Origin: Rhabditoides inermis
Lineage: Eukaryota > Nematoda > Chromadorea > Rhabditida > Rhabditidae
DNA: 64,000 nucleotides
Assembly: GCA_963966185.1 (NCBI GenBank)
Contig: CAWZYM010000174.1
Coordinates: 325,001-389,000 of the forward strand
Direction: 5' to 3'
The notes under the pieces: model-generated
What the model saw: only the letters and a program-made list of their open reading frames with translations
Databases searched by the model: none
Told to the model about the DNA's origin: nothing
Shown: piece after piece, positions 25,968 through 42,863 of the stretch
Layout of the letters: every line of letters starts with the position of its first letter
Numbering within the stretch: the first letter of the stretch is position 1
Program-made: the position numbers and the translations under genes

Positions 25968-26628
25968 TCACTTATACTCTGAGCAGTCTTTGAATATCTC
26001 GCATTTGTCGTCGAGTTCCAGTCTCCATTCCACGATCTGCCTCTCCTTGTCTACAGTATAGTGAATGCTGCCATCGTCCGGGTAGCGGTAGAAACACGTC
26101 TCACCCTGAAATGTTACTAGCATAATTAAAACGAAACGCAAAATTCGATGCTCTTGAATTATATGTTGTACTTTAAAAGCTATAATAATGTTGCTAATTT
26201 TTGAAACTGTAAATATCAAAAAGATGTTGTAAGACAACTCTCATTGAAGATGATTCACCTTCTTGGTACAGTTGTGTTCAATGGCGAAATATGGCTCGAT
26301 TCCGTTGCTTTCCGTGTCGCTGATTTCGAATGGCGGCACAAAGTGGAACCTGCTCTGTTTGTTGTCGAATCGATAGTACGCGGTGGCTCCTTGGTAGTCG
26401 TCTCCGTCGAATATGTTGCACCGACCCGCATCCATTTCCTATTTTGTTATCTTTATCATTTATTAACAAAAATAAAAGTAAATTTACAACCTACATATTT
26501 GTGGATTTTTAAAGAAAACTCTTGTTGCAGGCCACATTTGACAGTGCCTAAAATTAAAAAAGAAGATATTATAAAGAAAAAAACTTCTTTTTCTTACCGT
26601 GGAATACAGCCGAATGGGAGCCGCCCAT
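25968..26628 (-). CDS. Six-cysteine small protein, family gene 3 (unrecognised)
   Basis: More diverged, minus-strand member: start MGGSHSA at 26628, four exons, stop at 25968-25970. It retains IHKYEMDAGRC, DDYQG, FEISD, IEPYFAIEHNC, CFYRYPDDG and the paired C-terminal cysteines. It lies 132 bases downstream of the SLC17-like transporter on the same strand. It could therefore be a second operon gene, but it also has its own AAAGGTGTGG/GGAATATATTAAT upstream pieces. A poly(A) signal AATAAA is on the minus strand near 25905. Confidence 0.75.
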
Positions 26629-26760
26629 TGTGACAACAAAAAGAACACGTTTTCGTTACAAGCGTGTCGCGTGATTAATATATTCCATCCCACACCTTTG
26701 TCCGTTGAGAAATACAATTAGGTTCACGAGCATCAATCGATTCATGAATAGTTTATCGAT

Positions 26761-29700
26761 TCACTCCATTTTGACCTGTTCCATTTCGAGTGCCTGCTTC
26801 TCCTTCCGTCTCTCCTCCTCCCGTCTCTCCTCCTCAGACTCGCGTGTGATGAGAGTGAAGTCCGCAGGTTCAGCGCTGCACATCCACACGAAGCACACAT
26901 TCGCCTAGGAAAAGGGGGTGGGGATAAAGGTGCGGTCAGTCTCTTCGAAAGCCGAGTGTTTCGAGGGCATAGCAAGGCATTCCGAAGTGTTCGGGAGTGT
27001 TCGGAAGTATTTCGAAGACAATTCGGGAGTGTTCTGAGGGCTATTCGAAAGGCAATTCCGAAGTGTTTCGGAGGCAATCGGGAGTGTTTCGAAGAGACTG
27101 ACCGCAACTTAAACTGAAGATGCTTGTATTGATTGCCAGTTTGTTCCCCCAACATGATTAATGCGATGTGAAACGTAATGCAAACCATTCACTTAAGAAT
27201 TTCACTCATTTAATTGCGCAGCATGCAATCGAAGCACACATTTACTTGAAAGGAACATAAGTAAGTTGGTTATGGATTTCAGTATAATACCTACTTGATA
27301 AATGCGTGGTGAAACGTAACACAATTTTAACACAAATTTATAAGTTTTCTGTAGTGAAGCAAACATGTTTGCTTTGGTTCATGTAATTTGATAGTTTTAT
27401 GACTGTGCCCCATGTATGTATAGGGAGGTTCTAAGAAGCTTTTTGTGCAAAACTTTACCCACCCCCACTTTTTCTGTCTATTTCTCTTCAGCGCCCCATA
27501 CTTTCTTGGGCAAAGTTTCGGGCGTGGGTAAATGGTCAAAGTATGGTCAAAGTTTGGGCTCAGTTTCAAAACGTGACTCCCTGGGGGAGGTTCTAAGATA
27601 AAATTTGACCCAAATTATGGGTCAAAGAAGGGTAAAGTTTCCATTTTTGCCTCAAGTTTCTCGCTGTTGGACTGTGGGCCACGTTTTGAAACTGAGCCCA
27701 AACTTTGACCATACTTTACCCACGCATGAAACTTTGCCCAAGAGAGTACGGGGTGCTGAAGAGAATTAGACGGAAAGGGTGGGGGTGGGTAAAGTTTTGC
27801 ACAAAATGCATCTTAGAACCTCCCCCAGTCCAGCAGTGAGAAACTTAGGGCTTCACCCTTCTTTGACCCTTAACTTTTTAATTAATCTCAGAACCTCCCT
27901 TACAATGAACATAAAAATGTGAAACGTGACGTACCGTGAACATTCCGATGCCAATGGTGAGATAGACGGGTCGCCAGTCGGCGAGGCTGCTCTCATCATG
28001 CACGAATAGAGCGACGAGTCCCGGACCCACGAAGAGAGACAGACACTTGGTGAACTGGATGCAAGCGAGCACGAAGTGAGCGTACTGTCTGCAAATACAG
28101 GCTACATGAACCAACTAGAAGCACAGCAGTATTGTTTCTATCGAACAATTATTGTAAATGTATGTAGGCTGAAACGTATGCAGTACACATAATGCAAATT
28201 CAAAACATGATTATTGCCCGGATCAGATCAAGTTATTTTTGGTTTAAAATTACTTAGGTATCTGACATACCGTGACACAAGCGTGGAGCACTTGTAGAAG
28301 CCTCCACAATTCGCGCCCATACAGGTGAAGACGAGGGTGAAGAAGGTCACAGAGGCCGCGGGATGGGAGAGGAAGCCGAGGCAGCCTGATGAGAGTGAGA
28401 GGTGTAAAGGTCACGGGCAACCCCACGGTCACCGTCCTACTTGGGGTCACCATGACCGTCACAGGGTCATTGTAACGGTCACCGAGTTAACCTTTGAGGA
28501 TTTCTCTATCATATGAAACATTTAGTAGTAACGGCATGAAGAAACAAGTATTGATGTACCGATTATTGGTAGAAACAAAGTTATGTTCGTGAAACATGGA
28601 GCAGTGTTATTCCTTTCAATTTTCTTTATATAAAACGTAGAAGGAACTCGCATTGACGTTCTGATGTATGTAGAAATAAAGTAATATTCGTGAAACGTAT
28701 TAATAATAACTCACAGCAGAAAATTCCAGTGCATCCCAGGGCGATTGAATTGAAAAAGCGCATTTTTGTGAGCTCGGAGATGCATCTGAAAAGCGTTGTA
28801 CAGAACCTACAGAATAGCTCATAGCGATCGAGTTTGGATTAATTCGTCTCGGTTGAAACATTGTGAAGTTTTTTTAGACAAGTGGGATACGTGAAATTAT
28901 CTCTACTACGAGCACGCCAACTATTTGTGTCACATGAAACGTATTTCGTTTTATCATATAAAAAACACTCACTTAATGTAATCGCTGAGCCAAGCAAACA
29001 CGAATTTGAGGGGCAGATTGACGATTGCCGAAAGGGAGACGACAGTACCCGTCATCGCCACCGAGAACCCGAGCACCTGTACATCATAGGGTTACTGTAG
29101 GTCTTGGAATGAAGACTACTATAGTCCCCTATAGATATACTGTACCTTGTTGTAAATGATGGGAGCGTATGTGAGGAGGAGGGTGATGGAGACGAGTTCA
29201 GCGAAAGCGTTCAGCCATATGCATAGTACGGTCGGGTGGCGGCAGATCGCCTGCGAATTAAACGGGGGTCCCGACACGAAAATCTTTGTCACTGACTCAC
29301 TCATCAGCTCAGTTATTCCTTACCGTATACGGTTCGGTTAGGAAATTTTTCTATTGACTTACCGCATAGGGCATGAAATTATCCCTCTCGATATGCGCCC
29401 TTGTCTTGTTGTGCTGGATATGCGAGAGCTCGGAGGGAGACACCTGTAATATGTTATAACAAGGAAACGAAGTATACGTCAACTTATTAGTCTACAAAAA
29501 GACGATAAAGAGAGAGAGAGAGGGAGAAAAAGGAAAATGGAAATAGAGAAACAACCTACCATAGCGTGGTTCTGCGGGTCGTCATCGTATACGACTAGCC
29601 AGACGAGGAATATGAATACGCAGAATGCGGCGTGCGCGTAGAACGACCACCGCCAGCCGAGCGAAGACGAGCAGAACTTAAAAGGGATCATTGCATGAAA

Positions 29701-31555
29701 TTATTTCGCAACTTTTTGACCCGCCTATATACCTATATTTGCGTATTGTATTTACGGCCAGAGTTTGCATGATAAAATACGTGTCATTCGTGAACACTTC
29801 AATGGTTGCGTTGAGTAGATCAGTAGATTTTTATCTGAACTTTTCAATGACTCAGTGCGAAATAGTAATATAGATGATTTCTGAGTGAGCAGAGTTCGCA
29901 TATTTTCCGTATTGCTCTCTTTACGGTTTCCAACTGCTCTATAATTGCCCACTGATCGCACCGTTTTTATGGATTGTTGGACAACGATTGAACCGTTTTT
30001 GAAAGATTAGCGAATGAATCATTGAATGAAAGCGACAGATAATCATGTTTGCTGTTTTTGAAAAGACATCATCATCACTCTATTTACAAACAGATAAATC
30101 GGTATTAGAAAAGTAAGTATATCTTTTCCGGGATTTTGCGAAAATTAAAAAAAAATATACTCACACCAGCCGATACTGTGTTTGTAATGACAGATGCAAC
30201 CTGAATAGTAGCAACAATTAGTGAGTACTTCTAATCTTCTAACATACCTTAGTAAACGATGTGAGCACTGCAATGAATATGCCTCCTTCGTCCAGCGGAG
30301 CCCATCTAAATGAATTGTTGTTATGCTAATTTCTGTAACAATTTTATTCAGAATCAGTTATTTTCAGATTGTTGTACTAGTTTCAGTGTTGAATAAAGGA
30401 AGAAATGTTCGAGAAAAATACGAACGTCGTGCCAATTCCTGTGATCTCAGCTTCTCACCTCACAACAACCACTCCGATCGCCGCAAAATCAGCGGCGTAA
30501 GAAAGACCCTGGAAATGTTTTGTGAATTGTTTTGTTCAAACTCAATCAAACAAATTCACGTGGTCAAATACTGTGGCGTTTGCCTACGACAAAAATACAG
30601 CCAGATATAGATCTGTACTGTAATTGTTTGATACGTTTCACATTCGTTGAGGTAGAGTATAATGATAAACAACCAAAAAAACATTCAAAAATTTGTTACA
30701 ATTCACAAACCTGTACAAATCGCAACGCCAACAGTCCACTCCACGAGAACTCAGCGGCCAGTGGCATGAGTACGGTAGCCACTGCGGAGACGAGTCCCGC
30801 CGCGAAGAACGGATACCTGCACATCATAGAACACGGTGTCGAACGCGGAAACATACTTGGCTCCGAACTTCACGCATAACCAGTTGAGTGGGAAAGTGCC
30901 GACTATTGTGCCGACCTGATTTGAAGGGAAAATCAATAATCAATCGAAACGGTAGACTCACGCCGACTGCTGATAATATCGTACTTTTCTCTGATGGAGT
31001 ATAGGACAGAAATTCTCGTGCCGTTGTGAGGTTCTGAAAAAGAAGTTAGAAAAGTGAGAAATTAGAATTGTTCACTATGTGTGCACTCGTCTTATCAAGT
31101 TTGTATACGATTATAGTTTGCCATCTTGGCTGATTCAGATTAGCAAAATAGCAAATTAGCAAACTTCATGGTTTCTTTCGCGAATTTCTTCGTGATTTCT
31201 TTCGGGAAGTGAAGATAGCACACGTTTCTTTCTGTTTTGTGACAGCCGGAATCGCCGAAGTCAACCAATCCAATCAGAGTGATTATCAATGATCAATGAA
31301 TCATCCAGCCTAGTCTTTCCGACCTTGTCCTTGCATATCTTTCAAACCATCTTTTAAAAACCTTCAAAATCAAGATTAACAAAAAACGAAAAAGCGTACC
31401 GTCACCAAATCCAGATCGGTTTCATTGAAGACGAAACCATCATTCATACAAATGAACGTGAAGTTGATAATCACATAGTTCGAAGTGATAACAGTGAGGC
31501 AGCAGAATGTCACTAAGAGAACAAAATATCGGTATCCTGGAATATGAAGGCCCAT
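26761..31555 (-). CDS. SLC17-like major facilitator transporter, paralog 0
   Basis: About 480 residues in some 15 exons, start 31555, stop 26761-26763. It is a twelve-helix MFS transporter of the SLC17 type (organic anion / phosphate carriers) in a divergent animal subfamily. Landmarks are a first helix with [32 protein letters not shown] (helix 2), [23 protein letters not shown] (helix 4 and the SLC17-type WAP motif), [12 protein letters not shown] (helix 6), a charged mid-loop (VYDDDPQNHAM), then the C half with [29 protein letters not shown] and [10 protein letters not shown]. The C-terminus has an EERREEERRKEK charged tail. Exon boundaries match the other paralogs, with one extra intron in the helix 2 region and one splitting the WAP exon. 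The substrate is unknown. Two palindromic elements lie in its last large intron. Confidence 0.82.
26929..27108. repeat. Short palindromic element with GCGGTCAGTCTCTTCGAA ends
   Basis: Terminal inverted repeats GCGGTCAGTCTCTTCGAA and its reverse complement enclose ~140 bases of TTCGAAGTGTT-like repeats. A partial copy with the same terminus sits at ~38645-38720 (duplicated at ~46741). Confidence 0.7.
27421..27900. repeat. Compound inverted repeat with GGGAGGTTCTAAGA ends
   Basis: Two interleaved inverted repeats: ~27421-27590 pairs with ~27670-27825, and ~27588-27660 pairs with ~27826-27900. The outer ends read GGGAGGTTCTAAGA / TCTCAGAACCTCCC. The sequence contains repeated TTTGACCC/GGGTCAAA and CTTTACCCA. 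It is a MITE-like foldback in an intron of the SLC17-like paralog 0. Confidence 0.7.
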
Positions 31556-31655
31556 CGGTTGATAATAGTAGATGGCAGATCAATAAGCACCGTTGGTTAG
31601 TGAGCGGGATATCGATGTATGTACGGTTGCTGTAGACCGCGCAGCGACCGGTCGC

Positions 31656-31693
<38 letters not shown>

Positions 31694-32449
31694 CCTTTTT
31701 TCTCACTCTCCCTCCCCCTCTCCACTTTTGCCACTGTTCGCCAATCGGTGATTGGTGTGGCCTCAGAGATCTGTGATGCTTTCATTATGATAAACATGAT
31801 CGTCAATTAACGAGAACACGAGACTGATCGCCCGTTTGAACCAGCGAAAGTGGGCGCAGCTACTGCTACCAGCTGAGGCAGACCGTGGTTGAATAATATA
31901 TTTGTCACGCATAATTCAATATGCAAATTTTAGCTTCCTTTTGAAAATTGAATTCCCCCTCCCGTACTATGTTTTTTTTCACAGGAGATCTTCTTTAAAA
32001 GTTTTAATGAAATTATTCAATGGATTCAATATTCTTGTATTTATACAGAATTTAAAAAAAACACTACGAACACAAAACGCAACAATTTTAACAAATTATA
32101 TACGCAACAAAATACATACGATTTTAGTAACATGCCTTTTATTATCACCTAAAATAGAGTATCTTGAAATTTATCACCAAAGTTGGAGTATCTTGAAACT
32201 TGTATTACGAGTGATCTCACCACGGTCGAAGATTTGTCTAATTACGGTGAAATGAAATGATGTGAGAACACATGCAAAAAGGCGTATCCTAACGTGGTTC
32301 ATAAGATATGATTTCAAGTATTTCTTTGATTTCGCAACTAGATGGTGATGTATGGATCGACCGGGAGCAAGTATGCTATGCAAATGGACGCGTGAAGTTC
32401 GAGAACGTTCGACGGTAAAGGCAAAGTGGAACATAAGGCACATGCGTTC

Positions 32450-33069
32450 GAGGATGGATCAAGGCTCAAGATCGAATTCACTTACTACAGCAAGCTCGTA
32501 AGGCAGGTGCAATTATGAATAATATGTTCAGAGCATTCAGTTTTAACAATAAAGGCTTCATGACGCTCTTTAATGCGAAGGTTTTTACCTATTTTGGAAT
32601 ACAATACTGAGTGCCTCATTGATATAAAGAAAACTTACTGGGATCCAGTTGAGAAAATTCAAAGAAAGTTTACAAAACGTTTTTGTCCGAATCTTGAGTA
32701 TGATCAAAGACTGAAAAAAAACTTGATTTCAAACCTCTTTCATTGCGCAAAACAATCAAAGATGTTTGTACTGCACACAAGTATGTGTATGGTCAAATTT
32801 GGGTGGACAAAGAAGACAATCCGATTGTATTGTACTCGAAAGAATCTTCAATTCAGTCAAGGAGTAGAGGAAATGGACTGAAAATCTTCTCAAAATCAAC
32901 CACTGCTCTCGAACAATCTTTCCTATCTCACAGAGTTTGCACTGTTTGGAATCAGTTGCCAACTTCCATCGTTTGTGAAGACAATTCCAACCAAATTATT
33001 CAAAACAAATCTGACGAACTATCTCATGAAAAATGTTCTGAAATCATATGCAGCGAACTAGTATACTGA
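32450..33069 (+). pseudogene. Decayed non-LTR retrotransposon (LINE), end of reverse transcriptase ORF
   Basis: The translation resembles the C-terminal part of a LINE reverse transcriptase: FLPILEYNTECL, WDPVEKIQRKFTKRF, then after a frameshift near 32740 a block AHKYVYGQIWVD and SHRVCTVWNQLP. The frame changes and the missing 5' part show it is a truncated, inactive copy. The exact clade (CR1/L2-like) is a guess. Confidence 0.65.
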
Positions 33070-33729
33070 CTGCACTTTACCGCGCAATGCTGCGCGTCTT
33101 CCTCAGTTACAGTTAGCGGCATTACTCCACTATGTGGTAGCCACTCCACTCTGGGGGCGGTGCCGGGGTAGGCATCGGGGGCGCGGGTGCGGTCACTCCA
33201 CTGCGGTCTGTCTCCCACGGCAGCAGCATCTATCCACCCAAATATTACGGTAGCATGTACTGTATATTGTTGCATTTGCATCTTCGTTATTTATTGCTCC
33301 TGTGTATACCTATCCTAGTCGATTACGATAAACATTACATTACAAGGCCGTATACTCTATTCTCTATATGGAAGAAGAAAGAAAATTTTCGAAAGATGCT
33401 ACCCACCGGATGAGGCTTTGCTATAAGTATGTAGCACACCTTCCAAGAACCTCAAGTTTGTAATTTGTGTTTGTATACCAAATAACCTTTACATATGTAC
33501 CATATAACCTCTGTTCCCCTATCTCTGTTTTCTGTCTCTTTTTTTCTCCCCCTTCTTCTCTTCAACAACACGAAGGCTTTGACAACCGTACAAATATGAT
33601 AAGAAAAAGGTTTCTGAAGTTTCTGATGTGATGAAAAGGTTTCTTTTTTCTCTTATGGGCTATGTTTTCTGACCGATCGACTATGGTTTACAGTTTGATT
33701 TTTTTTTTTTACAAAGCGTCTGATTGATA

Positions 33730-33761
<32 letters not shown>

Positions 33762-33771
33762 TCTGACCAAT

Positions 33772-33804
33772 TAGAGAGGGCGCGCAGCGCCCTCTCTTTT
33801 GGCT
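33772..33804. repeat. GC-rich perfect hairpin
   Basis: AGAGAGGGCGC, GCAG centre, GCGCCCTCTCT: a stem of about 11 base pairs with almost no loop, next to a GA tract. Function unknown. Confidence 0.5.
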
Positions 33805-34344
33805 TAGGATAAGGCTCGCGCTAGAATTTTTAAGAAGCGATATCCAAAGGTCATGTTAGCAGCAACGTGAACTCATCCAATTCGTGTTAGTTAGATTCGC
33901 ACGGTTCCGTAGGCCAGATCACTGGTCGACGCCATCTTTGTATCTTTTCTGTGAAAGAAGTTATGCGCGATCGCGCGCACCCATGAGGCGAGAGGCCAGC
34001 GTGTGGGTGTGTGTGTGTGAACCGTTTCCAGTCAACGCTGGCTGCTAGCTCTCTCCCGGTGGGCGGGGCGCGAGAGAGAGCGAAAGAGTGCGCGATATTG
34101 AGAGAGCGCGCAGACGGTAGTAGACATGCACTTACGCCTCAGCGATCCAAAATAAAGAGTAAAATTTCTTTCAAAGCGTTTATTTTAATACCATGAGAAA
34201 CATTGTTGTACATACGCAACAAACACGACCTGTAGAATGTAGTATATTCAATGACTTGCTACCATCATTAAATTGTGTCATTCATCATACATAGTTCTGC
34301 GCATACGAATGAACGACGGAGCTTGGCAATCAGGTAGAAAAGAA

Positions 34345-34540
34345 ATTTCTATGAAATTTTACAAAAGCACATATATTATCTCTTAAAAGTACTCGCGTAA
34401 AGATAGTCAGTTTGTCTTGACCCAATTCAACAAAAGCGCATGCATAAAACGTTTACAAATACTAACACAAACCTGCGCATATCGGACTGTTCGATGAATC
34501 GATGAAATCGATGAAATGTAATCAATATTAGAGAGAGAGG

Positions 34541-34586
<46 letters not shown>

Positions 34587-34594
34587 GAAAGAGA

Positions 34595-34635
<41 letters not shown>

Positions 34636-34737
34636 GCAGGTTTGTGTTAGTATTTGTAAACGTTTTATGCATGCGCTTTTGTTGAATTGGGTCAAGACAA
34701 ACTGACTATCTTTACGCGAGTACTTTTAAGAGATAAT
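34345..34737. repeat. Foldback element, copy 2
   Basis: Arms at ~34375-34495 and ~34630-34737 are reverse complements with ends ATTATCTCTTAAAAGTACT and CAAAAGCGCATGCAT / CACAAACCTGC blocks; a GA-rich spacer lies between. The one-sided flank (AAATTTCTATGAAATTTTAC, then AAAAGCACAT) is at 34345-34374. Confidence 0.85.
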
Positions 34738-35348
34738 GTCAATACGAGTATATTATCCCAAATGCTCTTTCTTTGGACGACCAGTGTGTGTTATGCCCTT
34801 TTTCAGTACATACCACTGAGCTTCTCTCTCTCTCTATCTATGTATCTCTCTTTTCTCTCACGTGTCTCGCGCTAATTTTCGGCGAATTTGAGAGAATTCG
34901 GGAGACATCATGATACAACATGGCTGATATGATAATCGGGAGAGCGTCCTTCGAAACAAGATTTTTTTCCGGAGACGGCGCGTGTTTCAGAATATATAAA
35001 GAGAGATCGTGAGACCACTCCTCTTTCGCATAGCTGAACTTGGCTGATTACGTTGTTATTCTTTCACCTCTGTCTCGGCCGGCTAAAGTAAATGATCGTA
35101 AATCTCTCTCTCTCTCTCTCTCTCTCTCCCGTCAGTTCCGCTCAGTCTCGCGTTGTTCTTACTCGACAATGGTGGGCAGCGCCTGTCTACCTATTTACCC
35201 TATCACTCTCACTTTCGCTCTTCACGTGTCTTGTGTACTCGCTCTGTCATCGTAGACGCCAGATGACGTTGTTGTGTGTGCTAATTTTCATGTCACGTCA
35301 TCTAGACGACCAGCCAGATGACGTACCATGACGACGACCTCCTTTCAG

Positions 35349-40782
<5,434 letters not shown>

Positions 40783-41152
40783 TCTCACTTTTCTTTGGTT
40801 GTAGTTTCGTATAAATTTTTATTGTCATATTCATACTATATTACCCCTACCGTCAATTCTGCAAATAAGCGCAAGTCAACCCTCTTGTTGCTCGGTGTGT
40901 GTCGTATAGTAAGCGAACGAATCGGAACCTGTTTTTTTGTTATTGTAGAAATAAGGAATGAGTCGTCACTGTGAATGAGTCGTCACTGAAGCAGAAATGA
41001 GTCGTCACTGTGCCCGTCAGAAAACTTTTGTAAACCATTACATGCTAGGAAGCTATAGTTTTATTTATTATATACATTTTAAATAGGTTTACTCATACAT
41101 TTGTACAGGTCCGTTATAAGTGAGACGACGTCGGGAATGTTTTTTTCGGAGA

Positions 41153-42296
41153 TCAAATCCTCTTTTCCAGTTCGATGGAGTCAAAGGAGGCCTTTTTATG
41201 GACATCCTCAGGGTGGACCTAGAAGTACAGGGTTGCCGAGAGAGAGTGAGAGCGAGAGGGGAGGGGGGAGAAAGAAAGAAAGAAAGAAAGAGAGAGAGGG
41301 GGGGGAGAGAGAGAGAGATCCTACCTTCTCCACCTCCTTTCCGTCTGGATTCTCCATAGTCATTAGAGTGAACGAGGCTGGTTCGGCACTGCACATCCAG
41401 TAGAAAAGCAGGTTGGACTGAAAATATCTCTGTCCCTCTCTATCTTTATCCTCTTTCCTCTCTCTTTCTCTTTCTCTAACCCACCACAAACATGCATATC
41501 CCGATGATCATGTACACAGGCATCCATTGTGAGAGGCTGCTCTCATCATGTACGAAAAGAGCGACGAGTCCCGGACCCACGAAGAGAGACAGACACTTGG
41601 TGAACTGGATGCACGCCAGAACGAAGTGCGCGTACTGACTGAAACGACCACCAGTTAAAGATATTGCCGGACAAGGGTGTTTTGGAAGTAACTGACGTCA
41701 CTTCCGGTTAAAATTCTTACCGAGATACTAGAGTGGCGCACTTGTAGAACCCTCCACAGTTGGCTCCCATCAGGGTGAATATTATGGTGAAGAAGACGAC
41801 TCCGACCACTGGCTGGGGAATGAAGCCGATCGCGGCTGGAACCATATTGTATTATTATTATTATTTCTTATGTAGTTCTGTGAACATATGGTTACTACTG
41901 ATATGGTTACGCAGATCCAGATACTTATTCAGAACTTTTGCATTAACATATGTATATGGTATAACCACCGCAGAACACTCCCGCTACTCCGAGCGCGATC
42001 GAATTGAAGAAACGCATTTTGGCGTGTTCCGAGAAAGATCTAGAAAACGTACGACATTCCAGATCCGACATTATTCGATATAACCCAAATGATACTGTAA
42101 CTACAGTACTCTATCAGTACCCTACCGTAACCCACTTGACACTATCGGACAGGTATGCGGGTATGATCTTGAATGGTAGATGGACACACGCTGCGAGCGA
42201 GGCGAGGGTGCCAGTGAGAGTCACGTCGAATCCGAGAACCTGCACATCATAATGGTACGGTAACGTATTGGAGGGAGAGAGAAGGGGACCGAGGAA

Positions 42297-42348
<52 letters not shown>

Positions 42349-42826
42349 TGCTCACACTGTGGAAGAATATGGGTGCGTACGTGAGGAGGAGGGTGACGGA
42401 TACGAGCTCGCAGAATGCGTTCAGCCACACCACGAGCACCGTCGGGTTGAGGATGATAGCCTGAACATTTGAATTATAGGACGTTTGTATGATGTGCATA
42501 CTGACACAATTACATACGCTGCTTTTGCGAATCTTCGAGCTCATTGTATCAATATTATCGTTTGAATGCACACACTTGGGTGGCTTGGGTCTTGCATGTG
42601 AAGTGCGATACATAGTAGAGTAGATCTAGTTCACCTTATACGGCACGAAGCTGTTCCTGTCGATGTGCGCGCGGGTCTTGTCGAGCTGGATGTGCGACAG
42701 CTCGCGGGGAGAGACCTGCGAGGGTGACTACAGTACTCTACCGTAACAGACTTTTCACCTTATAACTAGTAGCGATAATGACATAATGGTTAATAGGAAT
42801 AGAGAGAGACGGAGCAAGATAGAGAA

Positions 42827-42863
<37 letters not shown>

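Larger units (their letters stand above)
31556..35348. other. Divergent intergenic region between two SLC17-like genes
   Basis: This spacer lies between the minus gene start (31555) and the plus gene start (35349). It holds a LINE fragment, a GC-rich hairpin, a foldback element, several GA tracts and the 5' region of the plus gene. I see no other supported gene. A GC-rich stretch at ~33100-33240 is open on the minus strand but has no recognisable content. Confidence 0.5.
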
